Source: Mycolicibacterium monacense (GTDB taxonomy: Bacteria; Actinomycetota; Actinomycetes; Mycobacteriales; Mycobacteriaceae). From it: DNA of 64,000 nt. The stretch covers positions 2,294,001 to 2,358,000 of the forward strand of contig NZ_AP022617.1 in assembly GCF_010731575.1 (NCBI RefSeq), written 5' to 3'. Position numbers and translations under genes: made by a program. The notes beneath the pieces were generated by a model. That model saw only the letters and a list, made by a program, of their open reading frames with translations. It was not told where the DNA came from and searched no databases. This document shows positions 19,402-28,860 of this stretch, in pieces (the first letter of the stretch is position 1; each line of letters begins with the position of its first letter).

Positions 19402-20921
19402 GACTCTCGGATCAGGTCAGCACATTTCTCCGCCATCGTCATGACGGTGATGTTCGGGTTGACCGCGGGCAGTTTCGGCATCGCGGAGGCGTCGACCACC
19501 CGCAGCCGCGACACCCCCTTGACGCGCAGCTGCGGATCGAGGACCGCCATCGGATCGGAGAGCGCGCCCATCCGCGCGGTCGCCGCGGGGTGGTAGACGG
19601 TGTTGTGGCACTGGTGGATGTAGTCGAGCAGTTCGTCATCGGTGGTGGCGTCGGGGCCCGGCGCCAGTTCGCGCTGCACCCACGGCGCCAGCGGGGCCTG
19701 TTCGGCGATCGAGCGGGCCAGCTTCACGCCGGTCAGCATGATCCGTTCGTCGTATCCGTCGGGGTCGGTGAAATACCTGGGGTCCACGCGGGCGCGGTCG
19801 CGGAAGTCGCGGCTACGCAGTCGCACCGTGCCCCGGCTGCGTCCCTGGGTGACGTTGGGGGTCAGGCAGAATCCGTTGTCGGTGGTCGGGTAGCCGCGGC
19901 GCAGCGTGTTCATGTCGAACGGCACGCTGCCGTAGTGCATCATCAGGTCCGGTTGCGTGACCCCCTCGTCGAGGGTGGTGAACAGGCCGATCTCCCACCA
20001 CTGCGTGGAGGTGGTCACCATCGGCTTGGCGGCCTCCCAGAACACCAGGCCCTCGACGTGGTCGTCGAGGTTCGCGCCGACGCCGGGGCTGTCGACGCGC
20101 ACCGGGATGCCCATCTCGCGCAGGTGGGCGGTGGGCCCGATCCCCGAGAGCATCAACAGCTTCGGGGTGTCGATGGCGCCGGCGCAGACGATCACCTCGC
20201 GTCGCGCCGAGACGGTGTCGTACCCGGTCAGATCGGGACGTTGGTAGCGCACCCCGGTCGCGGCATTCGACTCGTCGAACAGGATCTCGGCGATCCAGCA
20301 GTCGGTGCGTACCTCGAGGTTGCGCCGGGTGTCGAGGATCGGGTGCAGGAACGCGTGTGAGGTGGAGTTGCGGATACCGTCCTCACCGGCGTTGATCTGG
20401 AACCAGCCCGCGCCGTTGCGGACCGTCTCGCCCCGGTTGAACGCGACGGTGGGCATCCCGACCAACGCGGCCGCCTCGAGCACCGCGCTGCCGCAGGGAT
20501 CGTGCGGCGGGACGTCACGCAACTGGACGGTCTTGGTCAATCGTTCGGTGAGCGGGAGGATCTCGGCGGCACTCCAGCCGTCGGCGCCCATGGTCACCCA
20601 CTCGTCGAGCGCCTCGGCCGGCGGCCAGAACGCGATGCACGAGTTGTGCGACGAACAGCCGCCGAGGACCCGCGCGCGGGCGTGCCGCATGAACGAGTTG
20701 CCCCGCTCCTGCGGTTCCACCGGATAGTCCCAGTCGTAACCCGAGTCGAGCAGGTGCATCCAGTCGGCGAGCACCAGGATCTTGTCGTCGCCGACGTCGG
20801 TGGGCCCCGCCTCGATCAGGCACACCGTGACGTCGGGATCCTCCGACAAGCGCGCCGCCAGCACGCAGCCCGCCGTTCCGCCCCCGGCGATGACGTAATC
20901 GAAGGTGCCGGTGTCACCCAT
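19398..20921 (-). CDS. GMC-family FAD oxidoreductase, probable choline dehydrogenase
   Basis: This 507-residue flavoenzyme has the N-terminal dinucleotide-binding FDYVIAGGGTAGCVLAARL, the GMC signature 1 region around RVLGGCSSHNSCIAFW, signature 2 GAIDTPKLLMLSGIGP, and the C-terminal catalytic histidine in YHPAATARMG with NPNITVMTMAEK. The class includes BetA, which oxidises choline to betaine aldehyde. That assignment is inferred from the adjacent betaine-aldehyde-type dehydrogenase and betaine demethylation genes, because GMC substrates cannot be read from sequence. The ATG at 20921 (MGDTGTFDY) lies inside the last codons of the permease gene (8-base overlap). The extra 25 residues of the longer frame lack a GMC function and are excluded. 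Confidence 0.85.
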   Translation of the reverse strand: MGDTGTFDYVIAGGGTAGCVLAARLSEDPDVTVCLIEAGPTDVGDDKILVLADWMHLLDSGYDWDYPVEPQERGNSFMRHARARVLGGCSSHNSCIAFWPPAEALDEWVTMGADGWSAAEILPLTERLTKTVQLRDVPPHDPCGSAVLEAAALVGMPTVAFNRGETVRNGAGWFQINAGEDGIRNSTSHAFLHPILDTRRNLEVRTDCWIAEILFDESNAATGVRYQRPDLTGYDTVSARREVIVCAGAIDTPKLLMLSGIGPTAHLREMGIPVRVDSPGVGANLDDHVEGLVFWEAAKPMVTTSTQWWEIGLFTTLDEGVTQPDLMMHYGSVPFDMNTLRRGYPTTDNGFCLTPNVTQGRSRGTVRLRSRDFRDRARVDPRYFTDPDGYDERIMLTGVKLARSIAEQAPLAPWVQRELAPGPDATTDDELLDYIHQCHNTVYHPAATARMGALSDPMAVLDPQLRVKGVSRLRVVDASAMPKLPAVNPNITVMTMAEKCADLIRES

Positions 20922-22479
20922 CGAGGACGGCCTCGTCTTTCGTTGTCGCCGCGTGGGATTCGAGACAGCCGATGTGGTGACGACCCTTGACGCCATACCA
21001 GAGCAGCCCGGCGCCGAGGATCACGCCGATGTAGACGAACGCGCCCCACGTGTTGTACCAGGGCTCCCCGTACACGGCCGCGCGCGGCCACGCCAGGTTG
21101 AGCGCCATCCCGATCCCCCACACGACGGCGAAGATGTTCACCGGCAGACCCCAGCGGCCCATCGTGAAGTAGCCGCCCTCCTTGAGGTCTTTCGGCGGCC
21201 ACTGCCCCTGCAGCCGCTTCTTGAGCAGCGGTCCGGTGACCATCAGGTAGGCCAGGTAGATCATGATGATCGCGATCGACGTCAGCACCGTGAAGATCTT
21301 CGGCTGACCGATGTTGATGACGAGGATGAACACAGCGATGATGCCGATGGTCACCGCGGGCACGATCGGCGTCTGGGTCTTGGGGTTGACCGTCGCCAGC
21401 TTCTCGCCGAAGGGCAGCGCGTTGTCGCGGGCCATTGCGAAGGTCAACCGGATCGCGGCGGTGTGCACCGCCAGGGTGCAGACGGTGACGGCGATGACGA
21501 TGCAGACCAGGAACACCTTGCCGAGCGGCCCCCACATCACCTGCTCGACGATGTACTGCAGGCCGCCGGAGCTCTCCCCGAGCGCGGGATCCTGCAGGTT
21601 CGGCGCGGCCATCACCGCGAAGACCAGGATGGCGCCGCCGATCACGAACGAGGCGAGGATGGCTCGGGCGATAGCCTTGGGTGCGGTGCGGCGGGGTTCG
21701 ACGGTCTCCTCCCCCAACGACGAGGCGGTGTCGAAGCCGTACATCACGTACCCGGATGCCAGCGACGCGACCAGGAACGCGCCGAGGTAGCCCATGCTCT
21801 CGTCGGCGCCGTATCCGTTGGTGGAGAAGAAGATGTCGGGGGCGTTCTGGATGTTGATGGCGAGCAGGAACGCGATCAGCACGGCCGCGATCAGTTCGAT
21901 GAACACCCCGGAGCTGTTGATCAGCGACATCAGCCGCACCCCGAGCGCGTTGACCAGTGTGGTGAACGCGATCAGGATCGTGCCGAGCAGCACGGCGTTG
22001 GCGGCGTAGTCGTATTCACCGGATCCGTCGCCGATGATCTGGAACCCGCTCCACAGTCGCGGCAGGTTGAGTTGATAGGCCAGCGCCACCGCGGAGATCG
22101 TCACGATGGAGGCGGTGAGCATCAGCCACCCCGACGTCCAGCCGACCAGCCGGCTCGCCAGCTTCTTGCTCCAGTTGTAGACCGAACCTGCGACGGGGTA
22201 TTTCGCCGCAAGTTCCATGAAGCACAACGCCACCGACATCTGCCCGACGAACACGATCGGCCAGGACCACAGGTAGGCCGGGCCGGCGGTGCCGAATCCG
22301 AAGTAGAACAGTTGGAACGTACCGGTGAGGATCGAGATGTAGCTGACCCCTGCGGCGAAGCTGGCGAATTTGCCGATGCTGCGGTCCAGCGACTCCCGGT
22401 AGCCGAAGTCGTCCAGGCCGCTGTCGGCCGACACATTCCCCCTCGCTCCGCTCGCGCCGGAAGGCTCTTTGATGACCAT
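20914..22479 (-). CDS. APC-superfamily amino acid/choline permease
   Basis: This 521-residue secondary transporter has about 12-14 membrane helices. The N-terminus is polar and cytoplasmic, and the APC-type motif GFDTASSLGEETVEPRRTAPKAI lies between two helices. The family moves amino acids, polyamines or choline-like amines by cation symport. In this operon choline or betaine uptake is the likely job, by context only. The start is the ATG at 22479 (MVIKEPSG) preceded by AAAGGA; the much longer open frame continues backward through the ALDH gene out of frame and is not real. It lies 19 bases after the ALDH gene and overlaps the GMC gene. Confidence 0.88.
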   Translation of the reverse strand: MVIKEPSGASGARGNVSADSGLDDFGYRESLDRSIGKFASFAAGVSYISILTGTFQLFYFGFGTAGPAYLWSWPIVFVGQMSVALCFMELAAKYPVAGSVYNWSKKLASRLVGWTSGWLMLTASIVTISAVALAYQLNLPRLWSGFQIIGDGSGEYDYAANAVLLGTILIAFTTLVNALGVRLMSLINSSGVFIELIAAVLIAFLLAINIQNAPDIFFSTNGYGADESMGYLGAFLVASLASGYVMYGFDTASSLGEETVEPRRTAPKAIARAILASFVIGGAILVFAVMAAPNLQDPALGESSGGLQYIVEQVMWGPLGKVFLVCIVIAVTVCTLAVHTAAIRLTFAMARDNALPFGEKLATVNPKTQTPIVPAVTIGIIAVFILVINIGQPKIFTVLTSIAIIMIYLAYLMVTGPLLKKRLQGQWPPKDLKEGGYFTMGRWGLPVNIFAVVWGIGMALNLAWPRAAVYGEPWYNTWGAFVYIGVILGAGLLWYGVKGRHHIGCLESHAATTKDEAVLDG

Positions 22480-22498
22480 GGTGGTGTCCTTTCTGCGG

Positions 22499-23989
22499 TC
22501 AGCCCTTGAACCAACCGGCCTTTTGCGGCGCGACGTTGTGCCAGATGTGTTTGGTCTCTTGGTATTCAGCGAGCCCGGCGGGCCCGAGTTCGCGCCCGTT
22601 GCCCGACTTGCCGTAACCGCCCCATTCCGCTGCGGCGGTGTAGTAGCCGAAGTCGTTGAGCCACACCGTGCCGTGCCGCAAGGCCCGCACCACACGTTCG
22701 CCCCGCGCCGTGTCCGAAGTCCGTACACCGGCCGCGAGACCGTACTGCGTGTCGTTGCCGAGGCGGATCGCCTCGGACTCGTCGGTGAACCGCTCCACCG
22801 TGAGGATCGGACCGAAGGTCTCCTCGGTGACGATCCGCATCGACCGGTCGCACCGGTCGAAGATCGTGGGCAGGTAGTAGCTGCCCTTGGCCAGCGCCGG
22901 GTCGCTCGGCCGCGAACCGCCGCACACCAGCCGGGCGCCCTCTGAGATGCCCAGCGCCACATAGGATTCAACCTTGGCGCGGTGCTGCTCGGAGACCAGC
23001 GGCCCGGTCTCGCCGGCGGGGTCCATCCCGTCGCCGACGCGGATCTTGGCCGCCCGCGCGGCGAGGTCGGCGACGAAGTCGTCGGCGATGGATTCCTCGA
23101 CGATGAGCCGGGTGCCGGCCGAGCACACCTGACCGGAGTGCAGGAACACCCCGGTGAGCACGTGGTCGACGGCGCTGTCCCAGCCGTCGCCCGTGCCGAT
23201 GTCGGCGAAGACGATGTGGGGGTTCTTGCCGCCGAGTTCGAGCGCCACCTTGGTGACGTGTCTGGCCGCGACCTCGGCGATGGCGCGGCCGGTGGACACA
23301 CCCCCGGTGAACGAGATGAAGTCGACGTCGGGGGTGTCGGTCAGGGCGCTGCCGAGGGTGGCGCCGCTGCCCTGCACGAGGTTGACCACGCCGGCAGGAA
23401 CGCCGGCCTCCTCGAGCAGCCGGGTGAACGCGATGGTGCTCAGCGGGGTGACCTCGCTGGGTTTCATCACCATGGTGCATCCGGCCGCCAACGCGGGGGC
23501 GACCTTCCACGACATCTGCAGCAGCGGGTAGTTCCACGGCGCGATGAGGACGCACACCCCGATGGGTTCGTGCACCACGCGGCTGACCACCGTCGGATCG
23601 CCGACGTCGACGACCCGGTCGGACTGCACGGCGATCAACCGTGCGTAGTATCGGAACACCGATGTGACGTCGTCGATGTCGATGCGGCTCTCCGGCAACG
23701 TCTTCCCGGTGTCGCGCGTCTCCAGCAGCGCGAGATCCTCCTTGTCGCGGACGAGGAGGTCGGCGATCCGGTCGAGCAGCGCCGCGCGTTCGGCGACCGG
23801 GGTGGCGGGCCAGGCGCCGTCGTCGAAGGCCTGACGCGCCGCGGCCACGGCCGCGCGGGCGTCGTCCGGGCTGGCCTCGTCGACCGTGGCGGCCACGCTG
23901 CCGTCGGCCGGGTTGACGATCTCGCGGGTGCCGCCGTCACCGGCACGACGCCATGAACCCCCGATGTAGAGGTCCGGTCCACCGTCCAT
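22499..23989 (-). CDS. Aldehyde dehydrogenase, probable betaine-aldehyde dehydrogenase
   Basis: This 496-residue NAD(P)-dependent aldehyde dehydrogenase contains the proton-acceptor glutamate motif LELGGKNP near residue 250 and the catalytic cysteine motif SGQVCSAGTRL near residue 285. The NAD-binding WNYPLLQMSWKVAPALAAG and FISFTGGVSTG segments are present too. Within this operon it would convert betaine aldehyde to glycine betaine after the GMC dehydrogenase. The start at 23989 (MDGGPDLYIGG) is three bases after the Rieske gene stop, so coupling is likely. Other aldehydes are possible, since class membership does not fix the substrate. Confidence 0.9.
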   Translation of the reverse strand: MDGGPDLYIGGSWRRAGDGGTREIVNPADGSVAATVDEASPDDARAAVAAARQAFDDGAWPATPVAERAALLDRIADLLVRDKEDLALLETRDTGKTLPESRIDIDDVTSVFRYYARLIAVQSDRVVDVGDPTVVSRVVHEPIGVCVLIAPWNYPLLQMSWKVAPALAAGCTMVMKPSEVTPLSTIAFTRLLEEAGVPAGVVNLVQGSGATLGSALTDTPDVDFISFTGGVSTGRAIAEVAARHVTKVALELGGKNPHIVFADIGTGDGWDSAVDHVLTGVFLHSGQVCSAGTRLIVEESIADDFVADLAARAAKIRVGDGMDPAGETGPLVSEQHRAKVESYVALGISEGARLVCGGSRPSDPALAKGSYYLPTIFDRCDRSMRIVTEETFGPILTVERFTDESEAIRLGNDTQYGLAAGVRTSDTARGERVVRALRHGTVWLNDFGYYTAAAEWGGYGKSGNGRELGPAGLAEYQETKHIWHNVAPQKAGWFKG

Positions 23990-23992
23990 GGG

Positions 23993-25150
23993 TCAGCCCC
24001 TTGCGCAACCGTCCGACATGCCGAGACGGGACACTACCCACTGATGGAACTCCGCGAGGTGATGTTCGGCGGGTACGAGCACGCCGCCGTGTCGGTACGC
24101 CCGCGACGACATGGCCGGCTGCGTGCGTTCGCAGGCCTCGAAATCCTGTTGGTTCACCCGGTGGAACAGTTCGACCGACCGGGTCACGTCGTGCCCGGCG
24201 GCCACGACGTCCGGGGCGTAGAGCCAGTCGCATTCGACGACGGTGCGGTCTGCGGCCAGCGGGTACATGCGGTGCAAGATGATGTGGTCGGGGACGAGGT
24301 TGACGAACACCGACGGCCGCACGGTGATCGCGAAGTACCGTCGGTCCTGTTCGTCGGACAGACCGGGCAGCGTGCCGAAGCCAGGTGAGCCGTCGACGGT
24401 GAATCCGGTGATGTCGGAACCGAATTCGGCGCCGTGGCCGACGAAGGACTGAGCGGCCATGCCGCGTGCGAATTCCGGCAGCACGTCGACGAGTTCGGGA
24501 TGGATGGACGAGCAGTGGTAGCACTCCATGAAGTTCTCGACGATGAGTTTCCAGTTCGCGGCGACGTCGTAGACGATGCGGTGGCCCAGTTTCAGTCCCT
24601 CGACGCCGTAGCGGTCGATGGCCGCCGCGTCGCCGAGGCGCAACGTCACCTCCCCCACGACCGTCTCCTCGAACGACGGCGGCACGTCGGCAAGGCACAC
24701 CCACACGTAGCCGAGCCATTCGGTGAGCGCCACGGGCACCAGCCCGTACCGGTAGCGGTCGATGGCCGCGCCGGTGTTGTCGGTGAGCGCCACGATGTTC
24801 GGTGCGGCGACGAGCTTGCCGTCCAGCGCGTACGTCCACGCGTGGTAGGGGCAGCGCAGCGTGCGCCGCACCTGCCCCTCGGATTCGGTGCACAGTTGCG
24901 CACCCCGGTGCCTGCAGACGTTGAGGAACGCGCGCAGCAACCCGTCGCGGGCCCGCACCACCAGCACGCTCTCCCGGCCGATCTGCACCTTCTTGAACTG
25001 TCCCGGCTGGGCCAGGTCGGCGGCGCGCACGGCGCAGATCCAGGAGTTCTCGAAGATCTCGGCCTGCTCGGCGGCGAATACCGCGGCGCTGGTGTAGAAC
25101 TCACCACCGAGGGTCGCGAGCAGCGTCGCGGACTGTTCGGTCGCCGTCAT
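23993..25150 (-). CDS. Rieske non-heme iron oxygenase, probable glycine-betaine demethylase (GbcA type)
   Basis: This 385-residue oxygenase alpha subunit has the Rieske [2Fe-2S] ligands C-x-H in [11 protein letters not shown] and C-x2-H in [10 protein letters not shown]. It has the mononuclear iron site [15 protein letters not shown] with two histidines, and a downstream acidic ligand region. The glycine-betaine/carnitine/stachydrine oxygenase group fits the length and the neighbours. The reaction would be betaine to dimethylglycine plus formaldehyde. Such enzymes need a flavin/[2Fe-2S] reductase (GbcB or CntB type), and none is encoded nearby. The ATG at 25150 overlaps the sarcosine oxidase stop (ATGA). 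The extended upstream frame is antisense noise. Confidence 0.88.
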   Translation of the reverse strand: MTATEQSATLLATLGGEFYTSAAVFAAEQAEIFENSWICAVRAADLAQPGQFKKVQIGRESVLVVRARDGLLRAFLNVCRHRGAQLCTESEGQVRRTLRCPYHAWTYALDGKLVAAPNIVALTDNTGAAIDRYRYGLVPVALTEWLGYVWVCLADVPPSFEETVVGEVTLRLGDAAAIDRYGVEGLKLGHRIVYDVAANWKLIVENFMECYHCSSIHPELVDVLPEFARGMAAQSFVGHGAEFGSDITGFTVDGSPGFGTLPGLSDEQDRRYFAITVRPSVFVNLVPDHIILHRMYPLAADRTVVECDWLYAPDVVAAGHDVTRSVELFHRVNQQDFEACERTQPAMSSRAYRHGGVLVPAEHHLAEFHQWVVSRLGMSDGCARG

Positions 25151-26292
25151 GCGTGCACCAGGCGGCGAGGATCGAACAGTCCGATGGGGTGGTCGGTGGC
25201 GCCGGTCGTGGCGAGATCGGCGAGGATCTCCCCGACCACCGGCACGAACTTGAACCCGTGCCCCGAGAACCCGCACGCGACGGTCACATTGAAGCTGTCG
25301 GGGTGGCGGGCGATCACGAAATGCTGGTCGGGTGTGTTCGAGTACATGCACGTCGCGGAGTGCACACACGGCCCGTCCAGGGCGGGCAGCAGCCGCGCCG
25401 CCTCGTCACGCATCTCGCGGGTCTCCCGCTCGTGCACCACACGGTCGATGGTGTCCGGGGTGCATTCGACACCCTTGCGGAAGAACGCGACCTTCACCCC
25501 GCCGTGCGGTCCGTCGATCGCCGGGAAGCCGTAGATCTGTTCGGCGCGTTCGTTCTCGGCGATGAAGATGGGGTGCTCCACGAACGGCTCGTTGCCGCCG
25601 ACCGGGTCCAGCCAGTACAGCACCTGGCGTTCGACGGTGATGGGGATACCGAACTCGGCGAGCAGCTGCGGTGCCCACGCGCCGGGGCAGATCACCAGTT
25701 GGCCCGCCGAGTAGGTCCCCGTGGCAGTGGTCACCCGGACGCCGTCGGCGGTGGCCGTCCAGCCGGTGACCTCCTCGCCGAAGCGCAGTGTGGCCCCGGC
25801 GTGTTCGGCGAGGTCGAGGTGCGCCTGCACCGTCATCTCGGGGCGGGCGAACCCGGCCTTGGCCTCGTAGAGCGCGATATCACCCTCGCGTGGGGTGAAG
25901 TTCGGGTACCGGCGGCGGAACTCGTCGGCGTCGAGTACCTCGTGATCCAGACCCCACTGCCGGCTGGCGCGCAGACTCCCGGCGACGGTGAGGCAGTCGG
26001 GTGGACCGATGAACAGTCCTCCGGTCATCCGGTACACCTCGCGGGCGGAGTCGGTGGCGAGCCGGTCCCAGAGGTCGTACGCGCGCAGCAGCAGCGGGAC
26101 GTAGGCGGGGTCCTCGAAGTAGGACTGCCGGATGATGCGGGATCCGCCGTGGCTGGACCCCTTGTCGTGGGCGGGGGTGAACTTCTCCAGTCCGAGCACG
26201 CGCTGACCGCGGGAGGCGAGGTGGTAGGCGGCGGCGCTGCCCATACCACCGAGGCCGATGACGATGACGTCTGCATGTGACGAGTGGGCCAT
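25147..26292 (-). CDS. Monomeric sarcosine oxidase-type flavoenzyme (MSOX/SolA family)
   Basis: This 381-residue enzyme starts with the FAD-binding [19 protein letters not shown]. It has the [16 protein letters not shown] segment typical of monomeric sarcosine oxidase and N-methyltryptophan oxidase. The cysteine for covalent FAD attachment is in [13 protein letters not shown], followed by [18 protein letters not shown]. It would oxidise sarcosine to glycine with formaldehyde and hydrogen peroxide. It follows the dimethylglycine dehydrogenase-like gene by three bases, so the last two demethylation steps are adjacent. N-methyl amino acids other than sarcosine are possible substrates. Confidence 0.9.
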   Translation of the reverse strand: MAHSSHADVIVIGLGGMGSAAAYHLASRGQRVLGLEKFTPAHDKGSSHGGSRIIRQSYFEDPAYVPLLLRAYDLWDRLATDSAREVYRMTGGLFIGPPDCLTVAGSLRASRQWGLDHEVLDADEFRRRYPNFTPREGDIALYEAKAGFARPEMTVQAHLDLAEHAGATLRFGEEVTGWTATADGVRVTTATGTYSAGQLVICPGAWAPQLLAEFGIPITVERQVLYWLDPVGGNEPFVEHPIFIAENERAEQIYGFPAIDGPHGGVKVAFFRKGVECTPDTIDRVVHERETREMRDEAARLLPALDGPCVHSATCMYSNTPDQHFVIARHPDSFNVTVACGFSGHGFKFVPVVGEILADLATTGATDHPIGLFDPRRLVHA

Positions 26293-26295
26293 GGG

Positions 26296-28722
26296 CTATC
26301 TCCGGATTCGCAGCATGTCAGGGTCGAGGACCGGTTCAGCGTGGACGGTGGTGCGGTGGCGGGTGCCGCGGTAGTCGACGGTGACCGGGTCACCGGTGTC
26401 CGCACCGGCGGGCAGCCAGGCGTAGGCGATGGTGCGCCCGACCGTCGGGGAGTACCCGGCGCTGGTCACGTAGCCGACGCAGTCACCGGCCGCGTACACC
26501 GGCTCCTTGCCGAGCACCACGGCGGCGGGATCGTCGAACACGATGCTGCGCAACGTCTTCTGTGGTGGTGGTGCCTGTTCGAGTGCGGCGCGGCCGACGA
26601 AGTCGCCCTTGTCCATGCGCACCGCGAAGTCGAGGCCGGCCTCGGCGGGGCGGTGTTCGGTCGTCATATCGGTTCCCCAACTGCGGTAACCCTTCTCGAT
26701 GCGCAGGCTGTTGAACGCGACCCGGCCGGCCGCGATGACCCCGTGGTCGCGTCCGGCCTCGAACAGCAGATCCCACAGCGCACCGCCGTAGTCCGCGCTC
26801 GTGTAGATCTCCCAGCCGAGTTCCCCGACGTAGGAGACGCGCATCATCGTCACCGGAAGGGCACCCAGATAGGTGCGCAGAGCGCGGAAGTACCGAAAGG
26901 CGTTGTGGGACAGGTCGTCCTTGCACAGCGGTTGGACCATGTCGCGGGCCAGCGGACCCCACACGCCGATGCAGCAGGTGCCGCCGGTGATGTCGCGCAG
27001 CACCACGTCGTCGGGTCGGTGGCGGTCGAGCCAGTCGAAGTCACGTGGCGAGTTGGCGCCGACCTGAAACGTTGTGGGGCCCAGCCGCGCCACGGTCAGA
27101 TCGCTGCGGATGCCGCCCGCTTCGTCGAGCATCAGCGTGTAGGTGACCGACCCGACGCTCTTGTCGATGTTGTTGGTGGTCATCCTCTGCAGGAACGCCG
27201 CCGCGCCCGGACCGGCGACCTCGTAACGGGTCAGCGGCGTCATGTCGTACATCGCCACCCGCTCCCGGGTGACGTGCGCCTCGGCGACCGAGATGGGTGA
27301 CCAGTGGCGCGCGGACCACTCGTCGCGCTCGGGGATGTCGAGATCCGCGGTGAGGCCTGCGTTGGCCTCGAACCACGCCGGCCGCTCCCAGCCCCCGCCT
27401 TCGTAGAAGTGCGCGCCGAGTTCGCGGTGTCGTGCGTGGAACGGGCTGGTGCGCAAACCGCGCAGTGCGGAACGGAATTGGTAGGGGTGGATGACGTCGT
27501 ACACCTCGACGAACGCCTGCGAGCTGGTCTGCATGACGAATGCGGGGCTGCGGGCCACGTCCTCGAAGCGGTACAGGTCGCATTCGCTGACATCGACCGC
27601 CGGGGTGCCGTCGAGAATCCACTCCGCGGTCGCCTTCGCCACACCCGCGGAATGCGTGACCCATACCGCCTCGGCCACCCAGAACCCGGCCAGATCGCGG
27701 TGTTCCCCCATGATCGAGAAACCGTCCGGGGTGAAGGAGAAGATCCCGTTGAACGCCTCTTCAACCTTCGAATCTGCCAGTGCGGGAAGCAGTTCGGTCG
27801 CCGCGCTCCAGGCCGGAGCGAAGTCGTCATCGGTGAACGGCAGCATCGAGGGCATCGCCTCGCCCGCGGTGTCGGCCATGAGCGTGGACATGTCGACCGG
27901 CATGGGGCGGTGGCAGTAGGACCCGATGCCGATGCGGTCCCCGTGCTCCCGGAAGTAGAGGTCGGCATCCTGGTGGCGCAGGATCGGCAGGCCGGCTTCG
28001 GCGCGCTCGGTGTTGCGCCCGACCAGGGGCGCGATCTGACCGGTCCGGGCGTACTGGTGGGCCATGGGTACCAGCGGCAGCACCAGGTCGACCTGTCGTG
28101 CCAGTTCGGCGCCCCAGAAACCGGCCGCGCACACGACGACGTCGGCATCGATCACACCGTCGGAGGTCCGCACACCGGCCACCCGCCCCGCCTTCTCGAC
28201 GACGCCGAGCACCTCGGTGTGCGGCAGGAAGGCGGCGCCGCGCGCAATCGCCCGGCGGGCCTGCGCTTCAGCGGCGCGGACGGCCTTGGCCAAACCGTCT
28301 GTGGGCGTGTGGAATCCGCCGAGGATGCGGTCGCGGTCGACCAGCGGGTGCAACGCCGCGCATTCGTCGGCCGACAGCAGCCGTCCCTCGATCCCCCACG
28401 CCTGCGCCCACCCCGACTTGCGGTGCAGATCGGCCCAGCGTTCCGGGGTGGCCGCGACTTCCAGTCCGCCGACCTGGTTGAACGCCCAGCCGTCGGGATG
28501 GTCGAGTGTGCAGAACTTCTCGACGGTGTAGCGGGCGAAGGCGGTCATGGTCTTCGACGGGTTGGTCTGGAACACCAGACCCGGCGCATGCGAGGTGGAC
28601 CCGCCCGTGGCGAACAGGGGTCCGCGGTCGACGACGGTGACGTCGGTGGCGCCGCGCGCGGTCAATTCGTCGGCCAGTGACGTGCCGACGATCCCGGCAC
28701 CGATCACGACGATTTTGGGCAT
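26296..28722 (-). CDS. Dimethylglycine dehydrogenase-like FAD/GcvT fusion protein
   Basis: This 808-residue protein has an N-terminal DAAO-type FAD domain (IVVIGAGIVGTSLADELTARG). A TSHAPGLVFQTN segment carries the histidine expected to hold FAD covalently. The C-terminal half is a GcvT-like folate-binding domain (about residues 420-800, including YDMTPLTRYEVAGPGAAAF). Dimethylglycine and sarcosine dehydrogenases have this architecture and pass the methyl group to tetrahydrofolate or release formaldehyde. The ATG at 28722 (MPKIVV) is used; the 22 extra upstream residues come from the promoter region. This is the first gene of the operon, and a dyad-rich candidate operator lies 31-68 bases before it. 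Confidence 0.9.
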   Translation of the reverse strand: MPKIVVIGAGIVGTSLADELTARGATDVTVVDRGPLFATGGSTSHAPGLVFQTNPSKTMTAFARYTVEKFCTLDHPDGWAFNQVGGLEVAATPERWADLHRKSGWAQAWGIEGRLLSADECAALHPLVDRDRILGGFHTPTDGLAKAVRAAEAQARRAIARGAAFLPHTEVLGVVEKAGRVAGVRTSDGVIDADVVVCAAGFWGAELARQVDLVLPLVPMAHQYARTGQIAPLVGRNTERAEAGLPILRHQDADLYFREHGDRIGIGSYCHRPMPVDMSTLMADTAGEAMPSMLPFTDDDFAPAWSAATELLPALADSKVEEAFNGIFSFTPDGFSIMGEHRDLAGFWVAEAVWVTHSAGVAKATAEWILDGTPAVDVSECDLYRFEDVARSPAFVMQTSSQAFVEVYDVIHPYQFRSALRGLRTSPFHARHRELGAHFYEGGGWERPAWFEANAGLTADLDIPERDEWSARHWSPISVAEAHVTRERVAMYDMTPLTRYEVAGPGAAAFLQRMTTNNIDKSVGSVTYTLMLDEAGGIRSDLTVARLGPTTFQVGANSPRDFDWLDRHRPDDVVLRDITGGTCCIGVWGPLARDMVQPLCKDDLSHNAFRYFRALRTYLGALPVTMMRVSYVGELGWEIYTSADYGGALWDLLFEAGRDHGVIAAGRVAFNSLRIEKGYRSWGTDMTTEHRPAEAGLDFAVRMDKGDFVGRAALEQAPPPQKTLRSIVFDDPAAVVLGKEPVYAAGDCVGYVTSAGYSPTVGRTIAYAWLPAGADTGDPVTVDYRGTRHRTTVHAEPVLDPDMLRIRR

Positions 28723-28752
28723 GGGCGGACCGCTCTCACTCAACGAAGGAGT

Positions 28753-28790
28753 TGTTGCGTTCTTTGCAACACGATGTTTATGACGCAACA
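28753..28790 (-). promoter_or_regulatory. Candidate operator/promoter of the choline/betaine operon
   Basis: Three GTTGC/GCAAC half-sites are clustered here. TGTTGCGT (28753-28760) and ACGCAACA (28783-28790) form perfect 8-base arms 22 bases apart. GTTGC-N7-GCAAC (28754-28770) makes a 17-base dyad inside. On the transcribed strand CATAAAC between the sites could be part of a -10 element. The position, 31 bases before the first start codon, and the IclR gene at the operon end make this a likely IclR site; binding is not shown by sequence. Confidence 0.5.
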
Positions 28791-28860
28791 GCGATCATTC
28801 ACCGATGCAGCGACGGGCGCAAGACGAACACACTGAGAGTTTGAGACGGCGAGGGAATGC

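Noticed and set aside
22441..22470. GAGCGGAGCGAGG-type sequence near the permease start as a mobile repeat
   Set aside because: Only one copy is seen in the window and it is in frame inside the permease N-terminus, so no repeat can be claimed here.
22500..23301. Upstream part of the 795-codon frame ending in the permease
   Set aside because: This stretch is the ALDH gene read in another frame. The permease has a good ribosome-binding site and ATG at 22479.
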